A stretch of DNA of 64,000 nt. Source: Anaerovorax odorimutans DSM 5092 (GTDB lineage: Bacteria > Bacillota > Clostridia > Peptostreptococcales > Anaerovoracaceae). The position numbers were made by a program, and so were the translations under genes. Below are positions 18,527 through 28,866 of the stretch, piece by piece. The stretch is taken from positions 65,427 to 129,426 of the forward strand of contig NZ_KE384520.1 in NCBI RefSeq assembly GCF_000426305.1, in the 5' to 3' direction. Every line of letters begins with the position of its first letter. Position 1 is the stretch's first letter. The notes below the pieces were generated by a model. That model made no database searches, had not been told where the DNA came from, and saw nothing but the letters and a program-made list of their open reading frames with translations.

Positions 18527-18668
18527 TCTGGAAGATGTTATTGAATCCGGAATGTACAGATACGGAAGTAAAGAAGAAATAGTGATGGCTATGATGGATT
18601 GTTCTTTTTTATATACTACAACGATGGGTCTTTTCCCTTGGATTTCTGAGTGTATTAAAAAATGTTAA
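18519..18668 (+). CDS. small 49-residue protein overlapping the CDF stop codon
   Basis: An ORF starts at ATG 18519 inside the last codons of the transporter gene (8-base overlap, ATGTTTGA) and ends at TAA 18668. This placement suggests translational coupling. The product (begins MFDLEDVIESGMYRYGSKEE, ends ECIKKC) carries three Cys (CS, ECIKKC) and a hydrophobic middle. I recognise no family. No separate ribosome site is visible, so it may instead be a chance frame or a gene remnant. Confidence 0.4.
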   Translation: MFDLEDVIESGMYRYGSKEEIVMAMMDCSFLYTTTMGLFPWISECIKKC

Positions 18669-18720
18669 TTCCTTAAAGAAATGAAGATTTTTAAAATTTC
18701 ATAATATGAATTAATAATTA

Positions 18721-18762
18721 ATGTTGAAGAACTATAAAAGTAAGAGTCTTCAACATTTTTTA
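18721..18762 (+). terminator. intrinsic terminator
   Basis: The stem ATGTTGAAGA / TCTTCAACAT is followed by TTTTTTA. It closes the CDF transcription unit. Confidence 0.85.
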
Positions 18763-18875
18763 TGCCTTAAATAACTACGATTATTATATACAATTTAACT
18801 TTTATATTTTCTATAATCTTCTAGGTTCTAGGTAATTTTAAAGAGTTTATATGAAAAAGTAATTAATAAAACTTA

Positions 18876-18894
18876 AAATCACCCAAAGGGGTGA
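18876..18894 (+). other. short hairpin before the SLH protein gene
   Basis: ATCACCC-AAAG-GGGTGAT forms a compact stem about 60 bases before the start codon at 18953. It has no T-run, so it may act in mRNA stability or regulation; this is a guess. Confidence 0.35.
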
Positions 18895-18952
18895 TGTTTT
18901 ATAAGCGAGTATTTTACTAGAATTATAATGTGTAAAAGAAAGGAGAGCTTTG

Positions 18953-21900
18953 ATGAGAATAGGAAAAAAATATTTTAGACTCATTTGTATTGTTTTAACT
19001 TTGATTATGGTTTTTAGCAGCTTTACTATTGGTAGCCATGCAAGTAATGAAAGTCAAAACAGTATACCCGGCAATGACAAAAAAATACAGATGGCAGACA
19101 TTGAAAGTCATTGGGGAAATAAAGTTATAACTAAGTGGCTCAGTAATAATTTGATTTTAGGTTATCCAGATGGCACTTTTAAACCGAACGGTAAAATTAC
19201 AAAGGCTGAATTTATTACTTTGATTAACAGAGTTTATGGATTTTATGAAACTACGAAAGATAACTATGGAGATGTAAAATCAAAAAATTGGTATTATAAT
19301 GCAGCGGGTATTGCTAAAGCGAATAGTTATATGGATTGGTATGATAAGGATGCTTTATCACCAAACAGTTATATAACAAGGCAAGAGGTATGCGCTATAA
19401 TATCAAGCATATATTATTTAGATTTATCAAAAACTTCAATAGATGAAAATACTTATAAAGATGCAAAGGATATACCACAGTGGAGTAAAGCATATGTAGG
19501 CGCTGCCATGGAAAAGGGATATCTAAAAGGTTATGGAGATAAGACTATAAAACCGCAAGGTGAGATTACAAGAGCGGAAGCATTAACAATACTTGATAGA
19601 GCTGTAGGTAATTTAATAAATAACGAAGGAACTTATGGGTCAAAAGAAAATAATCAGGAAATAGAGGGAAATCTCACTATAAACAGTAAGAATGTTGTAT
19701 TGCGAAATACAGTCATTAAAGGTGATTTAATATTAGCGGCAGGTATAAAAGAGGGCGATGTTGATTTAGAAAAGATTACGGTTGAAGGAAAAGTTGTGGT
19801 AAATGGTGGCGGTGAAAATTCCATAGTATTTAATAACAGTGAGATGGATGAAATTATCATCAGTAAAGTGAACGGAAAAATAAGAGTTGTATCTAAGAAC
19901 AGTGAAATCGGAAAAGCTATTCTAAAGTCAGAAGGAAAGTTGGAAGGTTCATTTAAAAACTCAAATGTAAAGATTTTAAGCAGAGGGGAAAAAGTTGAGC
20001 TGGAAGGCGATTTTAGTGAGGTAGATGTTGCCTCCAAAGTAAAAATTAATATTACTGAAGATACAGTTATAGATGTTTTGAAATTAAATGAGAAAAATAC
20101 TCAAGTGGATATAGGTAAACAGGCAAAAGTTAAGGAAATAATATTTAATCAGCCAACAAAGGTAACTGGGCAAGGAACTATTATAAAAGCAGTTATTAAT
20201 TCGGAAGGTGTTACCGCAGAACAGAAAGTTGGGGAGAAAGTTTTATTAAAAGATGGAATAGATACAAGCGGAATTAATGAAAAGAGTTCATCAAGTTCGT
20301 CAGGTGGTTCATCACATTCATCCGGTGGTTCGTCACATTCATCAAGTTCAAATGATTCTATTGCACCCACCGTTGCATTTGATCCTGCGAATGGTACCAG
20401 TAATGTAAAAATAGACAAACCTATAACGATAACCTTTAATAAAGCTGTAAGAAAGTTAAATGATAGCGTACTGGAAAATAATGATTTAACAAGTATGATT
20501 ACATTAAAAGAGACGGATAAAAACGGTAAAGATGTAGTATTTTCTGCAACTATTGATGATGATAAAAAAGTAATAACCATATATCCTAATCCAGGAACTT
20601 TTGAATACTTAAAATATAATCAGCAATACTATGTTGCTATAGCTTCTCAACTGGAAGATGAAGCAGATAATGCTATTACAGCAACAAATACTGTCTTTAC
20701 AACAGCAGATGGACCGGTTGCAGTTATAACGCCGGAAAACGGAGCAAAAGATATAGCTTTAGATACAAAAATTAAAATTAGTTTTAATACACCAATTAGA
20801 CAGTATGATAATAGCCCATTAGAAAACGATGACTTAGGAATGATTCTTTTTCAAACTAGTGGAACTGCAGTTGCCTTTACAGCAACAATAGACAGTGAGA
20901 AAAAAATCATTACCATAACTCCTAATGAAAATTTGAAATATAATCAATCTTATATTGTAACTATGCCGAGGTCGGTAGAAGATTATAATGATAACAGTAA
21001 TAAAGCAACATCAGCTACATTTACAACGGTGGCTAAGACTACAGAGCTGTCAGGCTCAGGAACAATTGACGATCCATTTATAGTTAACAGTATAGAAGAT
21101 TTAATACTTGTTGGCAGTGGATCTAATAGCGATGGCAATGAATATAGTCTTTCAGCTTATTATAAATTGAAACGTGATTTGGATTTCAAGGACGAAGAAA
21201 GTTATGAATCGGGTAGTGTTGATAGTAATCTTATTAGTGTATCCGGAGTTACTCATACCGGATTTACTCCTATAGGAAATAATAGTAGTAGTTCATTTAC
21301 AGGATATTTTGATGGGGATAACCATACTATTTCTAATCTGTATATTAATAAGGAAAGTTTTGATGTTAATTACGTAGGTTTATTTGGTTATGTATCAGGG
21401 GGAGAAATAAAGAATCTGGGTATGATAGCTGGTGATGTTACATCAAAAGGATATAATACTAATGCCATAGCAGGTATATTAGCCGGAGGGAATACCTGGG
21501 GTGCAACTATTACAAATTGTTTTGTAACAGGAACATCATCTGCTATTAGAACGGGAACAGACAGTGGAGGAAGAAGTTACGCAGGGGGATTGATTGGTTT
21601 TTGTGGTGGAACTATTGACAATTGCTATTCAATTGTTAATGTTGAAGCATCTGCAGGGACAAAAGAGGCATATGCAGGAGGTTTAACAGCGAGTGCAGAC
21701 AATAACAGCATTATTAGTAACTGTTATTCTAAAGGTGATGTTTCTGCATCAGGTGGAAGTATTAGAATTGGAGGAATAGCTTCATATAATTACGGTAATA
21801 TTTCAAAGTGCTATTCAATATGTGATTTACATGCAGAGGCAGTGTATAATTTATATGCCGGTGGATTAGTAGGAACAAATGATGATGGACTTTCAGATTC

Positions 21901-22786
21901 TATAGCATTTAATAATATTATTGCTGTATCTGCAGGAGCAAACAGTTATGTTGGAAGGGTTGCCGGAGAAAATAGAAGTGAAGGTACACTTAATAATAAC
22001 TATGCAAATGCAGATATGACAGGCGGAGGAGGAGTTATTAACATTAATGATAATGGTGGTGCTGATATGCCCGCTTTCCAATTTGGAGATGTAAATAGTT
22101 ATGACAGCTCAGGTACAGATCCTGATTTAAACTGGGATTTTGACGATATATGGCAAATGGGTACAGATAGACCAATACTTCAAAATGTAGGAAATGATAA
22201 TGGTGATATGCATTATAGTTATTTAATTAATAATGGATTTGAAGATGAAGAAATAGATTTAATACCATCGGGGTGGAAGAACGTTTATTCAAGCCAACCA
22301 GTGATAGTTTCCAGTACTGTGAGCAAAAACGGAAACAATTCATTAAAACTCGATGGTTCCAGTGGCGGGGCATCAGTTTGTTATAAGCAAATAGATATTT
22401 CAGGATTAAGCCATTTGATATTTGAAGCAAATTTATATCCTACATCAGAATATGAAAATGGGACAATGGAGCTGTCTGACAATTATAATTACAGAAAACT
22501 AAGACTAACAGTGCTAAATGGTAAAATACAGTACAGCACAAGCGGTCATGATAATAATGATTTAGTGGAATTGACCGATTATACTCTAAACACATGGTAT
22601 AATGTAAAACTCGCAGTAAATTTAACAAGTGAGACATATGATATTTATGTTAATGGAGTCTTAGAGGCAAGTGATATAAGCATGATTAATATGGATAAAC
22701 CGTTAAATGCTGCAGGAATGTCATCCGGTAATGCAAGCGGAAGTAATACTATCTATTTTGATGATGTAAAGGTATACGGTTATTAA
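18953..22786 (+). CDS. large SLH-domain surface protein with Ig-like, GLUG and C-terminal lectin-like regions
   Basis: This 1277-residue protein is exported (signal ends near HAS, residues 1-31) and held on the wall by three SLH domains: about 48-93 (GYPDGTFKPNGKITKAEF), 105-155 and 160-215 (GYGDKTIKPQGEITRAEA). Next come short beta-strand repeats (about 225-395), a Ser/Gly/His linker (about 440-470), and two Big_5 Ig-like domains (PANGTSNVKIDKPITITF; PENGAKDIALDTKIKISF). A GLUG-type repeat region follows (YAGGL, INNCYS-like units, about 690-1010), then a LamG/concanavalin-like end. Start ATG 18953 follows AGGAGAG. It is probably an adhesin or polymer-binding surface protein; the ligand is unknown. 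Confidence 0.88.
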   Translation: MRIGKKYFRLICIVLTLIMVFSSFTIGSHASNESQNSIPGNDKKIQMADIESHWGNKVITKWLSNNLILGYPDGTFKPNGKITKAEFITLINRVYGFYETTKDNYGDVKSKNWYYNAAGIAKANSYMDWYDKDALSPNSYITRQEVCAIISSIYYLDLSKTSIDENTYKDAKDIPQWSKAYVGAAMEKGYLKGYGDKTIKPQGEITRAEALTILDRAVGNLINNEGTYGSKENNQEIEGNLTINSKNVVLRNTVIKGDLILAAGIKEGDVDLEKITVEGKVVVNGGGENSIVFNNSEMDEIIISKVNGKIRVVSKNSEIGKAILKSEGKLEGSFKNSNVKILSRGEKVELEGDFSEVDVASKVKINITEDTVIDVLKLNEKNTQVDIGKQAKVKEIIFNQPTKVTGQGTIIKAVINSEGVTAEQKVGEKVLLKDGIDTSGINEKSSSSSSGGSSHSSGGSSHSSSSNDSIAPTVAFDPANGTSNVKIDKPITITFNKAVRKLNDSVLENNDLTSMITLKETDKNGKDVVFSATIDDDKKVITIYPNPGTFEYLKYNQQYYVAIASQLEDEADNAITATNTVFTTADGPVAVITPENGAKDIALDTKIKISFNTPIRQYDNSPLENDDLGMILFQTSGTAVAFTATIDSEKKIITITPNENLKYNQSYIVTMPRSVEDYNDNSNKATSATFTTVAKTTELSGSGTIDDPFIVNSIEDLILVGSGSNSDGNEYSLSAYYKLKRDLDFKDEESYESGSVDSNLISVSGVTHTGFTPIGNNSSSSFTGYFDGDNHTISNLYINKESFDVNYVGLFGYVSGGEIKNLGMIAGDVTSKGYNTNAIAGILAGGNTWGATITNCFVTGTSSAIRTGTDSGGRSYAGGLIGFCGGTIDNCYSIVNVEASAGTKEAYAGGLTASADNNSIISNCYSKGDVSASGGSIRIGGIASYNYGNISKCYSICDLHAEAVYNLYAGGLVGTNDDGLSDSIAFNNIIAVSAGANSYVGRVAGENRSEGTLNNNYANADMTGGGGVININDNGGADMPAFQFGDVNSYDSSGTDPDLNWDFDDIWQMGTDRPILQNVGNDNGDMHYSYLINNGFEDEEIDLIPSGWKNVYSSQPVIVSSTVSKNGNNSLKLDGSSGGASVCYKQIDISGLSHLIFEANLYPTSEYENGTMELSDNYNYRKLRLTVLNGKIQYSTSGHDNNDLVELTDYTLNTWYNVKLAVNLTSETYDIYVNGVLEASDISMINMDKPLNAAGMSSGNASGSNTIYFDDVKVYGY

Positions 22787-22810
22787 AAAATTAAACCCCT
22801 AGATTTTAAT

Positions 22811-22870
22811 ATGCACCTTCTACTTTAGATTGTTTTTATACAATCTAATAAGTAAGAGGTGCATATAAAT
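22811..22870. terminator. long hairpin between convergent genes
   Basis: ATGCACCT / AGGTGCAT arms enclose a second stem (AGATTGT / ACAATCT). T-rich sequence follows on the plus side, so it probably terminates the SLH gene and possibly the convergent regulator gene. Confidence 0.7.
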
Positions 22871-22903
22871 TTTTATTAATTCTTCATAAATAAGCAATAA
22901 TAT

Positions 22904-24346
22904 TTAATTTATAAATTCCTTGTTTTTTTGATCTAATGTTTTTGTTTCGGTAATATTATTAAAAAGTTGTATAAGCTGATATTTAGAAGAAATATTTAGC
23001 TTTCGATAAATATTTTTAGTGTGAGTTTTAATCGTATTTTCGCTGATATATAAATCAGAAGCAATTTTTTTATAGGTATATCCCTTTAAAACACCTTCGA
23101 TAATTTCTTTTTCCCTTTCAGTTAAATTATCAGATATATTGTTGGATTCAAGTACTGTTTCTTGTTTTGGATGGGATAATGATGTAAAAAATATAAAAAA
23201 GTTATGATTCTTTAAAAGGGTTGACATATGATAATTTAATATGGGAAGCAAAAGGAATAAGGTAAATAAAATACCTATAGAAAAAGAAGCAACAAGAATA
23301 TGTTCACCAAGAGTTTTTGCCATAATAACCTGACCGATTAATCCGCCGCACCATACACCGAAAACATTGAGACCTAAACCAACACCTAATATACAAGCAG
23401 GATTTTTAACATATTCAAAAAGGTCACCCATAATACGCCACCAGAAATAGTCAAAGATACCATAAGCAAAAAGAAGAGGTGTCATAACAAGAAAAAAGCC
23501 TATGATTGTTTTAGGAAGCAAAAAAAATTCAATATAAGAAATACCTAAAAAGAACATACCCATATATAAAGTGTAGGCTTTGCTCTTTTTGTATGCCAGG
23601 GTCCTCATAAACAATAAACCTATTATATAAGGAATATTGGTATATAGGCTGGATAACAATTCAAAATCACTGTAGTAAGGATATACAACTTGAAACATGG
23701 TGCCTGAAGTTAGTGTAACCATAAAAATAAATAGATAAAAAATGAACAATGGCTTTATGATAGTTGTTTTTAAATGTTTGGAGTCTGTTCCCACTTTTGA
23801 ATCATTTGTTATATTAAGGGGTTTTAACTTACTTGTTACAAAAATACAGAGAACAAGTATTAATATTATAAAAGAATATCCTAAAAAGGGAGCTACAATT
23901 ATAGAAAAAAATGAAGACAAAGTGAGTATTATATTTGAATAAATCAGTACATCAGCGCTTACTTTTCCTCTATTCTTAGTATCAGCATTTTGTTTATAAA
24001 AAAATGCCCAGCTAGTTACATAAGTACCGGCAATATATGCAAGAGGTACTATAATAAAACGCCAATAATTTACAGGGGTAATAATCAATACAAGGCTCCC
24101 AATTAAGCAGACAATATTTGAAAATAGCATAACTTTTTTTGCGGAATGGGGATTTTTTACAAAAAATGCAGTTGAAATTATACCAAGAAAATGGGCAAAG
24201 ACTGTAAAATTATTCAGATACATGCCATTAAAGCCTAAGATATCTCCAATTGCATAAAGTACAGGTCCCTCATATGGTAATGACATTATCCATCCCAAAA
24301 ATAATCCTAATGTTATAGGTGTTAAATAACTTTGTTTTACTTTCAT
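22904..24346 (-). CDS. membrane-embedded LuxR-family regulator (MFS-like sensor plus HTH)
   Basis: This 480-residue protein has about twelve hydrophobic helices (residues 8-385) arranged like an MFS transporter, then a C-terminal LuxR helix-turn-helix at about 415-475 (LTEREKEIIEGVLKGYTYKKIA, SENTIKTHTKNIYRKL). The membrane part probably senses a ligand while the HTH binds DNA from the membrane. Such proteins are known in Eggerthella-like bacteria and scattered Clostridia; few are characterised. There is no receiver domain. The ribosome site is weak. The nearest possible targets are the EamA transporter behind it and the SLH protein it converges on. Confidence 0.85.
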   Translation of the reverse strand: MKVKQSYLTPITLGLFLGWIMSLPYEGPVLYAIGDILGFNGMYLNNFTVFAHFLGIISTAFFVKNPHSAKKVMLFSNIVCLIGSLVLIITPVNYWRFIIVPLAYIAGTYVTSWAFFYKQNADTKNRGKVSADVLIYSNIILTLSSFFSIIVAPFLGYSFIILILVLCIFVTSKLKPLNITNDSKVGTDSKHLKTTIIKPLFIFYLFIFMVTLTSGTMFQVVYPYYSDFELLSSLYTNIPYIIGLLFMRTLAYKKSKAYTLYMGMFFLGISYIEFFLLPKTIIGFFLVMTPLLFAYGIFDYFWWRIMGDLFEYVKNPACILGVGLGLNVFGVWCGGLIGQVIMAKTLGEHILVASFSIGILFTLFLLLPILNYHMSTLLKNHNFFIFFTSLSHPKQETVLESNNISDNLTEREKEIIEGVLKGYTYKKIASDLYISENTIKTHTKNIYRKLNISSKYQLIQLFNNITETKTLDQKNKEFIN

Positions 24347-24538
24347 TTATATAATCCAATCTAATTTTTATTCTATTCATATATAATCTTAAACGAATAC
24401 TATTTTTAAAAATTAATTTTAATATATAAACTTATAATTTTCAAGGCATTTTTTAATTTTAAGATAATTTTATATAAAAAGGAATTATTTTACAAATGAT
24501 TGATAAAAGTAAAATAAATGTCATATAGAAAAATGTCT

Positions 24539-25408
24539 TTAAGATGATTTGTTTTTTCTAAATTTAATATTATTATTTGAGAAATAATTTATAAAACCTC
24601 CGAATAATATTAAGATTCCTCCAACTGTTGTAAGAAGATCAGGGTATTCAGACCAAAAAATTATGGCAAATATGACAGAAAAAATAATATTGACATATCC
24701 ATAAATAGCAAGACGTGATGCAGGGGCATATTTGTATCCGTGGGTCATTAGTATTTGGGCACTTGTTGCTGATATTCCAATTAAAATGAGGAAAAAAAGT
24801 TCTTTACCTGAAGGAATAACAAAACCGCTGAAAATAATTATAGGTATAGAGGCAATAGTCGAAAACAAACAAAAAGTAAAAACAATCAAGTCTGGATGAG
24901 CATATAATCTTAACTGTCTTATTACCGTGTAAGCTCCTCCGGCAAAAGCAGAGGCAGTAAATCCTATGATTGATGGAATAAGAAGAAATCCAAATTCTGG
25001 CTTTATAATCAATGAAGCTCCCAATAATGCCACAATTAAAGCATAAATCTGCATTTTCGTTATTTTTTCCTTTAAAAATAACAAAGAAAAAATTATAACA
25101 AAAAAAGGAGACAGCTTATTAAGTAAAACTGCATCTGAGAGAGGCAGCTTAGACAGAGAATAATAATATCCTGCAACACCTGAGAAACCAAGAACAGATC
25201 TCAGTAGTAATAATTGTTTATTTGTAAATTTAATCTTACTGGTATCTTTATATAATGCATATCCCATTAAGAAAACTCCAAAGATATTTCTAAAAAATAT
25301 TTTTTCACCTAAAGGAATTGACGGAACAGCCTTTACAGAAGCTGCCATTACAGCAAAACAAAATGCCGATGATAATATTAATATAATTCCTTTATGTTCA
25401 TTTTTCAT
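24539..25408 (-). CDS. EamA/DMT-family transporter
   Basis: This 289-residue inner-membrane protein has ten predicted helices in two EamA repeats: residues about 5-135 (ILSSAFCFAVMAASVKAV, FFRNIFGVFLMG) and 145-280 (ASAFAGGAYTVIRQL, YGYVNIIFSVIFAIIFWSEYP). Members export or import metabolites such as amino acids and drugs; the substrate cannot be read from sequence. AAAGGAATG lies upstream. It stands alone between the LuxR-type regulator and the TraX-like gene. Confidence 0.88.
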   Translation of the reverse strand: MKNEHKGIILILSSAFCFAVMAASVKAVPSIPLGEKIFFRNIFGVFLMGYALYKDTSKIKFTNKQLLLLRSVLGFSGVAGYYYSLSKLPLSDAVLLNKLSPFFVIIFSLLFLKEKITKMQIYALIVALLGASLIIKPEFGFLLIPSIIGFTASAFAGGAYTVIRQLRLYAHPDLIVFTFCLFSTIASIPIIIFSGFVIPSGKELFFLILIGISATSAQILMTHGYKYAPASRLAIYGYVNIIFSVIFAIIFWSEYPDLLTTVGGILILFGGFINYFSNNNIKFRKNKSS

Positions 25409-25532
25409 ATTTTTACATTCCTTTTGTTAAATTTAGATATTATTTTATATTCAATTTTAATTAAATTACCAGTAAGTATAAATCTTTTATCCCGTATTTT
25501 ACTCTTTTTTATTGTTACATAAGATAATTTAT

Positions 25533-26294
25533 TTATGATAGATTTGGTACTATCAAGTACTGGGAAATCAAATACAGACAAAGTAAGTGTGCCGGATAAA
25601 AAATATAAAATATATATTTCATATTTAATCCTCGTCTACCATTATATAATGAGATAAAAATCAATGATGATAATGATGTAATAAAATATGGGTCAATAAA
25701 TGCTTTTAATGAATAATCAAGACCACAAAGATACATAATCAATCCAGCCGTTATAAATTGCAAAACGGTTTTTTCCTTAAATAGATAGAAAGTGACAATT
25801 AATAAAATTCCATAATAACTACCATCCATTTTTAAGTAAAATGAAATTGCTGAACTTACTAATGAAGCTAATATTATAATTAAATAGTTATTATTATATT
25901 TTTTGATTAAGGTTATTGTTAACAATCCTAATAATAGTGTAAAAATTACATTTTGTAAGTGAATATTAATAATTTTATCCGAAAATGACAAATCATAAAT
26001 AGGTTCTGAAATTATTGCAAATACAGTCAAGCGAAGAATATACTTTCTTACATTATGAGTATGTAAAAATCCCTCAACAATTAAAAAACAGAATATTGGA
26101 AATGCAATTCTTCCTAATATGTGGCATACATCCACTATGTTCATTATTATACTGAATTGGAAGTTATTAAACATTGAGTAGGTGGCATTCATTACAATTC
26201 CATTTTTAACTATAATCTGCCCAAAATGATCGATAAGCATTGATATAATAGCAATAATTTTAATTGTGCTTCCGCTAATTATTTTTTTAGTCAA
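25533..26294 (-). CDS. TraX-family membrane protein
   Basis: This 253-residue protein has about seven or eight helices and the TraX-family opening STIKIIAIISMLIDHFG, then GRIAFPIFCFLIVEGFLHT. TraX itself acetylates pilin; chromosomal TraX-like proteins of Firmicutes are uncharacterised and are thought to acetylate surface polymers. I start it at TTG 26294, eight bases or fewer after AAGGGGG, rather than at the ATG 45 bases upstream, which lacks a ribosome site and would add a run of Lys and Ile. Confidence 0.82.
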   Translation of the reverse strand: MTKKIISGSTIKIIAIISMLIDHFGQIIVKNGIVMNATYSMFNNFQFSIIMNIVDVCHILGRIAFPIFCFLIVEGFLHTHNVRKYILRLTVFAIISEPIYDLSFSDKIINIHLQNVIFTLLLGLLTITLIKKYNNNYLIIILASLVSSAISFYLKMDGSYYGILLIVTFYLFKEKTVLQFITAGLIMYLCGLDYSLKAFIDPYFITSLSSLIFISLYNGRRGLNMKYIFYIFYPAHLLCLYLISQYLIVPNLS

Positions 26295-26571
26295 TTTTTC
26301 CCCCTTATCCCTTTTCTTAATTATGATTTTTTTCTGCATTTTTTAAGATAAAAAAATAACCTAATTATTTTAATAACTTATTTAATATAAAGCTTTTAGG
26401 GTATTTATATAATTATATTATCTCATTAAAGTAATTTGTTCAACCTGAAACTATAATTATAGAAAAAGATTTAAAATTAAGATTATAAAGATTTCTTCTA
26501 ATAAAAAAATTTGCTTAATTATTATTAATCAGGCAGGTATAATTAAAAGCAGATATATTCACATGAATAAA

Positions 26572-26601
26572 AATTGTGATTTTATTACGGAATGATATAA
26601 T
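26572..26601 (+). promoter_or_regulatory. promoter with GTGATTTTATTAC dyad before the chemoreceptor
   Basis: AATTGTGATTTTATTACGG (26572-26590) overlaps a probable -35 (TTGTGA, 26574-26579) placed 16 bases before TATAAT (26596-26601). Eighteen of its nineteen bases recur at 32411-32429 before hbd, where the dyad GTGAT-TTT-ATCAC is perfect. Confidence 0.6.
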
Positions 26602-26641
26602 ATATAGTATTAAAATACAAGCATGTACGAAAGGAGTGGCA

Positions 26642-26698
26642 ATGATGATTTTAAAAAGAAAAAATGAGCAAAAGTACAGCTGCTATTATTGGCGCTAA
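26642..26698 (+). CDS. possible 18-residue leader peptide
   Basis: An AAAGGAG ribosome site precedes ATG 26642 and a short ORF ending ...YSCYYWR. It lies between the promoter and the chemoreceptor start, 46 bases before the latter. Tyr, Cys and Trp codons cluster at its end, as in attenuation peptides, but I see no clear terminator/antiterminator pair. Confidence 0.4.
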   Translation: MMILKRKNEQKYSCYYWR

Positions 26699-26744
26699 TT
26701 AGGATTTGAGTAATTGAAAATTAATTTATACAAGGAGAAATTTT

Positions 26745-28727
26745 ATGAAATCTATAAAAACACGAATAATTGCAGCATTTACACTTGTAATATTAATAAT
26801 CACAGGAGTACTTGGCTTGATTACCATTCATATTGTAAGTGATAATTTAATTGAAAATTCACATGACGATTTAAAAGTGATGGCAGAAACAGAAGCTAAG
26901 TATATTGAAGCAAAAAGAGATGCGGAGCTTATGTATATTGAAGCTCTTGCTCAGAATAGAGTAATTACAGATGAAACGATTTCATTAGAAGAAAAAATTG
27001 AATTTTGTGAAGCAGAAGCTGAAAGAACAGGATATGTATTGTTTGCTTTAACAGATAATAAAGGAAATGCAACACTATTAAACAGCAGCAAAGAAAAAAA
27101 TAATGTCAGCGATCGTGATTTCTTTAAAAAAGCAATGGAAGGTAAAACAGCAACATCTGATGTTCTTTTCAGTAAATTAGATGGCAAACCTGTAATTGTA
27201 TTTGCAGCACCTGTTAAAGTAAATGGAAAACAAGTGGGAGTGTTGTATGGAAGAAAAGATGGATTATTATTAAGTGATATTTCAAAAGATGTTACTTATG
27301 GGGAAACTGGGTATGGATATCTAATTAATGATGAAGGAAGAGTTGTTGGACATCCTGATACTGATCTTGTTAAAAATCAATATAATCTTATAGATGATTC
27401 GGATGCAAATGAAGGGCATAAAGAATTGGCTACATTAGTAAAAGATAAAATGTTATCAAGAGAATCAGGAAGTGGAGATTATGTATATGAAGGTGTGAAT
27501 AAAATAGCAGGTTTTGCACCAGTGGAAAATAGTCCATGGATTATGGTAGTAACTGTTGAAGAAAATGAAATTCTGTCTCAGGTAAATGCCATAAGAAATA
27601 TTATAATAACATTAATAGTTATTTTTATAATAATAGGTGGTATAATTATATTCTTTGTAAGTAATAGAATAGCAAAACCTATAAAGAAGATTACGGAGGC
27701 CGCAAAACAAATTGCAGATGGCAATTTCGATGTTCAGCTTAATGTAAAATCTCAAGATGAAATAGGTCAGCTTGCACAAGCATTTAATCTTACAATTTCG
27801 AGATTAGAAAATTATCAAGGATACATAGATGAAATTTCAGATGTCTTATTAAAAGTTTCTAATGGAGATTTATTGATTGAGCTGAAAAAAGATTATATAG
27901 GACAATTTAAAAAGCTAAAAGAAAATATGGAAGCCTTTTTAAAGACTTTAAATAGCACTTTAATGCAGATTAATCAATCTGCAAGCCAAGTAGCAACAGG
28001 TTCAGATCAGGTGGCATCTGGAGCTCAATCTTTGTCAAGCGGCGCTACGCAGCAGGCAAGTTCCATTGAAGAATTATCCGCTGCCATAACTGAGATTACA
28101 GAACAAATAAATCATAGTGCGCAAAATGCAAAATTAGCAAGTGATAAATCAGAAGGTGTAGGAGTAGAACTGCAAAACAGTAATAATCAAATGAAAGAAA
28201 TGGTTAATGCCATGGAAAATATATCTTTAAAATCATCAGAAATCTCAAGAATAATTAAGGTGATTGAAGATATTGCATTTCAAACTAACATTCTTGCACT
28301 TAATGCAGCTGTTGAAGCTGCAAGAGCAGGAGCAGCTGGAAAAGGCTTTGCAGTAGTTGCCGATGAAGTAAGGAATTTAGCAAGTAAGTCAGCAGATGCA
28401 GCTAAAACCACAACATCTTTAATTAAAGAAACAATTGAAGTAGTTGAAGATGGAACAGCCATTGCCAATAAAACGGAAATTGCTTTGGAAGAGAGCGCTA
28501 AATCTGCAAGGGAGGCTATTCCTCTAACTGATAAAATTGCCACAGAAGCAGAAGAGCAAGTAATTTTGATAGAGCAAGTAAAAGAAGGTATAGAGCAGAT
28601 ATCAGCTGTAGTTCAAACTACTGCTGCAACAGCAGAGGAGAGCGCAGCAACAAGTGAAGAATTATCAGGGCAAGCACAGCTGTTGGAAGAACTGATTAAT
28701 AAATTTAAATTAAGCAATGAAGAATAG
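26745..28727 (+). CDS. methyl-accepting chemotaxis protein with dCache sensor domain
   Basis: This 660-residue chemoreceptor has a membrane helix at about 8-30, an extracytoplasmic double-Cache domain (about 35-275; [43 protein letters not shown]) and a second helix at about 284-305. HAMP follows ([21 protein letters not shown]), then a second HAMP-like unit and the signalling hairpin ([20 protein letters not shown]). It passes ligand occupancy to CheA/CheW. dCache domains often bind amino acids or small carboxylates; the ligand here is unknown. No C-terminal methylase-binding pentapeptide is present. AAGGAG precedes the ATG. Confidence 0.95.
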   Translation: MKSIKTRIIAAFTLVILIITGVLGLITIHIVSDNLIENSHDDLKVMAETEAKYIEAKRDAELMYIEALAQNRVITDETISLEEKIEFCEAEAERTGYVLFALTDNKGNATLLNSSKEKNNVSDRDFFKKAMEGKTATSDVLFSKLDGKPVIVFAAPVKVNGKQVGVLYGRKDGLLLSDISKDVTYGETGYGYLINDEGRVVGHPDTDLVKNQYNLIDDSDANEGHKELATLVKDKMLSRESGSGDYVYEGVNKIAGFAPVENSPWIMVVTVEENEILSQVNAIRNIIITLIVIFIIIGGIIIFFVSNRIAKPIKKITEAAKQIADGNFDVQLNVKSQDEIGQLAQAFNLTISRLENYQGYIDEISDVLLKVSNGDLLIELKKDYIGQFKKLKENMEAFLKTLNSTLMQINQSASQVATGSDQVASGAQSLSSGATQQASSIEELSAAITEITEQINHSAQNAKLASDKSEGVGVELQNSNNQMKEMVNAMENISLKSSEISRIIKVIEDIAFQTNILALNAAVEAARAGAAGKGFAVVADEVRNLASKSADAAKTTTSLIKETIEVVEDGTAIANKTEIALEESAKSAREAIPLTDKIATEAEEQVILIEQVKEGIEQISAVVQTTAATAEESAATSEELSGQAQLLEELINKFKLSNEE

Positions 28728-28866
28728 AAACTTTATAGCTTCTATTCATATAATTCTTATTTTTAGTTCTTTTTTAGTTAAGAATCTGTTTGCTGATTTT
28801 ATGAATTTTAAAATTATATAGTAAAGTTAAATAAAGTATGCTATATTAATAATGATAATTTAATAC
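28728..28866 (+). promoter_or_regulatory. spacer with weak chemoreceptor terminator and probable riboswitch promoter
   Basis: GAATAGAA / TTCTATTC (28722-28747) forms a small stem right at the end of the chemoreceptor gene, followed by a T-rich stretch. The AT-rich stretch to 28866, containing TATATT near 28850, should hold the promoter for the riboswitch RNA. Confidence 0.3.

Noticed and set aside
20281..20355. Short tandem repeats suggesting a repeat array
   Set aside because: They encode a Ser/Gly/His linker within the SLH protein, not a DNA-level array or CRISPR.
19654..20580. Two minus-strand ORFs (127 and 143 codons)
   Set aside because: Both are antisense to the repeat and linker parts of the SLH protein; composition is low-complexity Ser/Phe/Thr/Pro.
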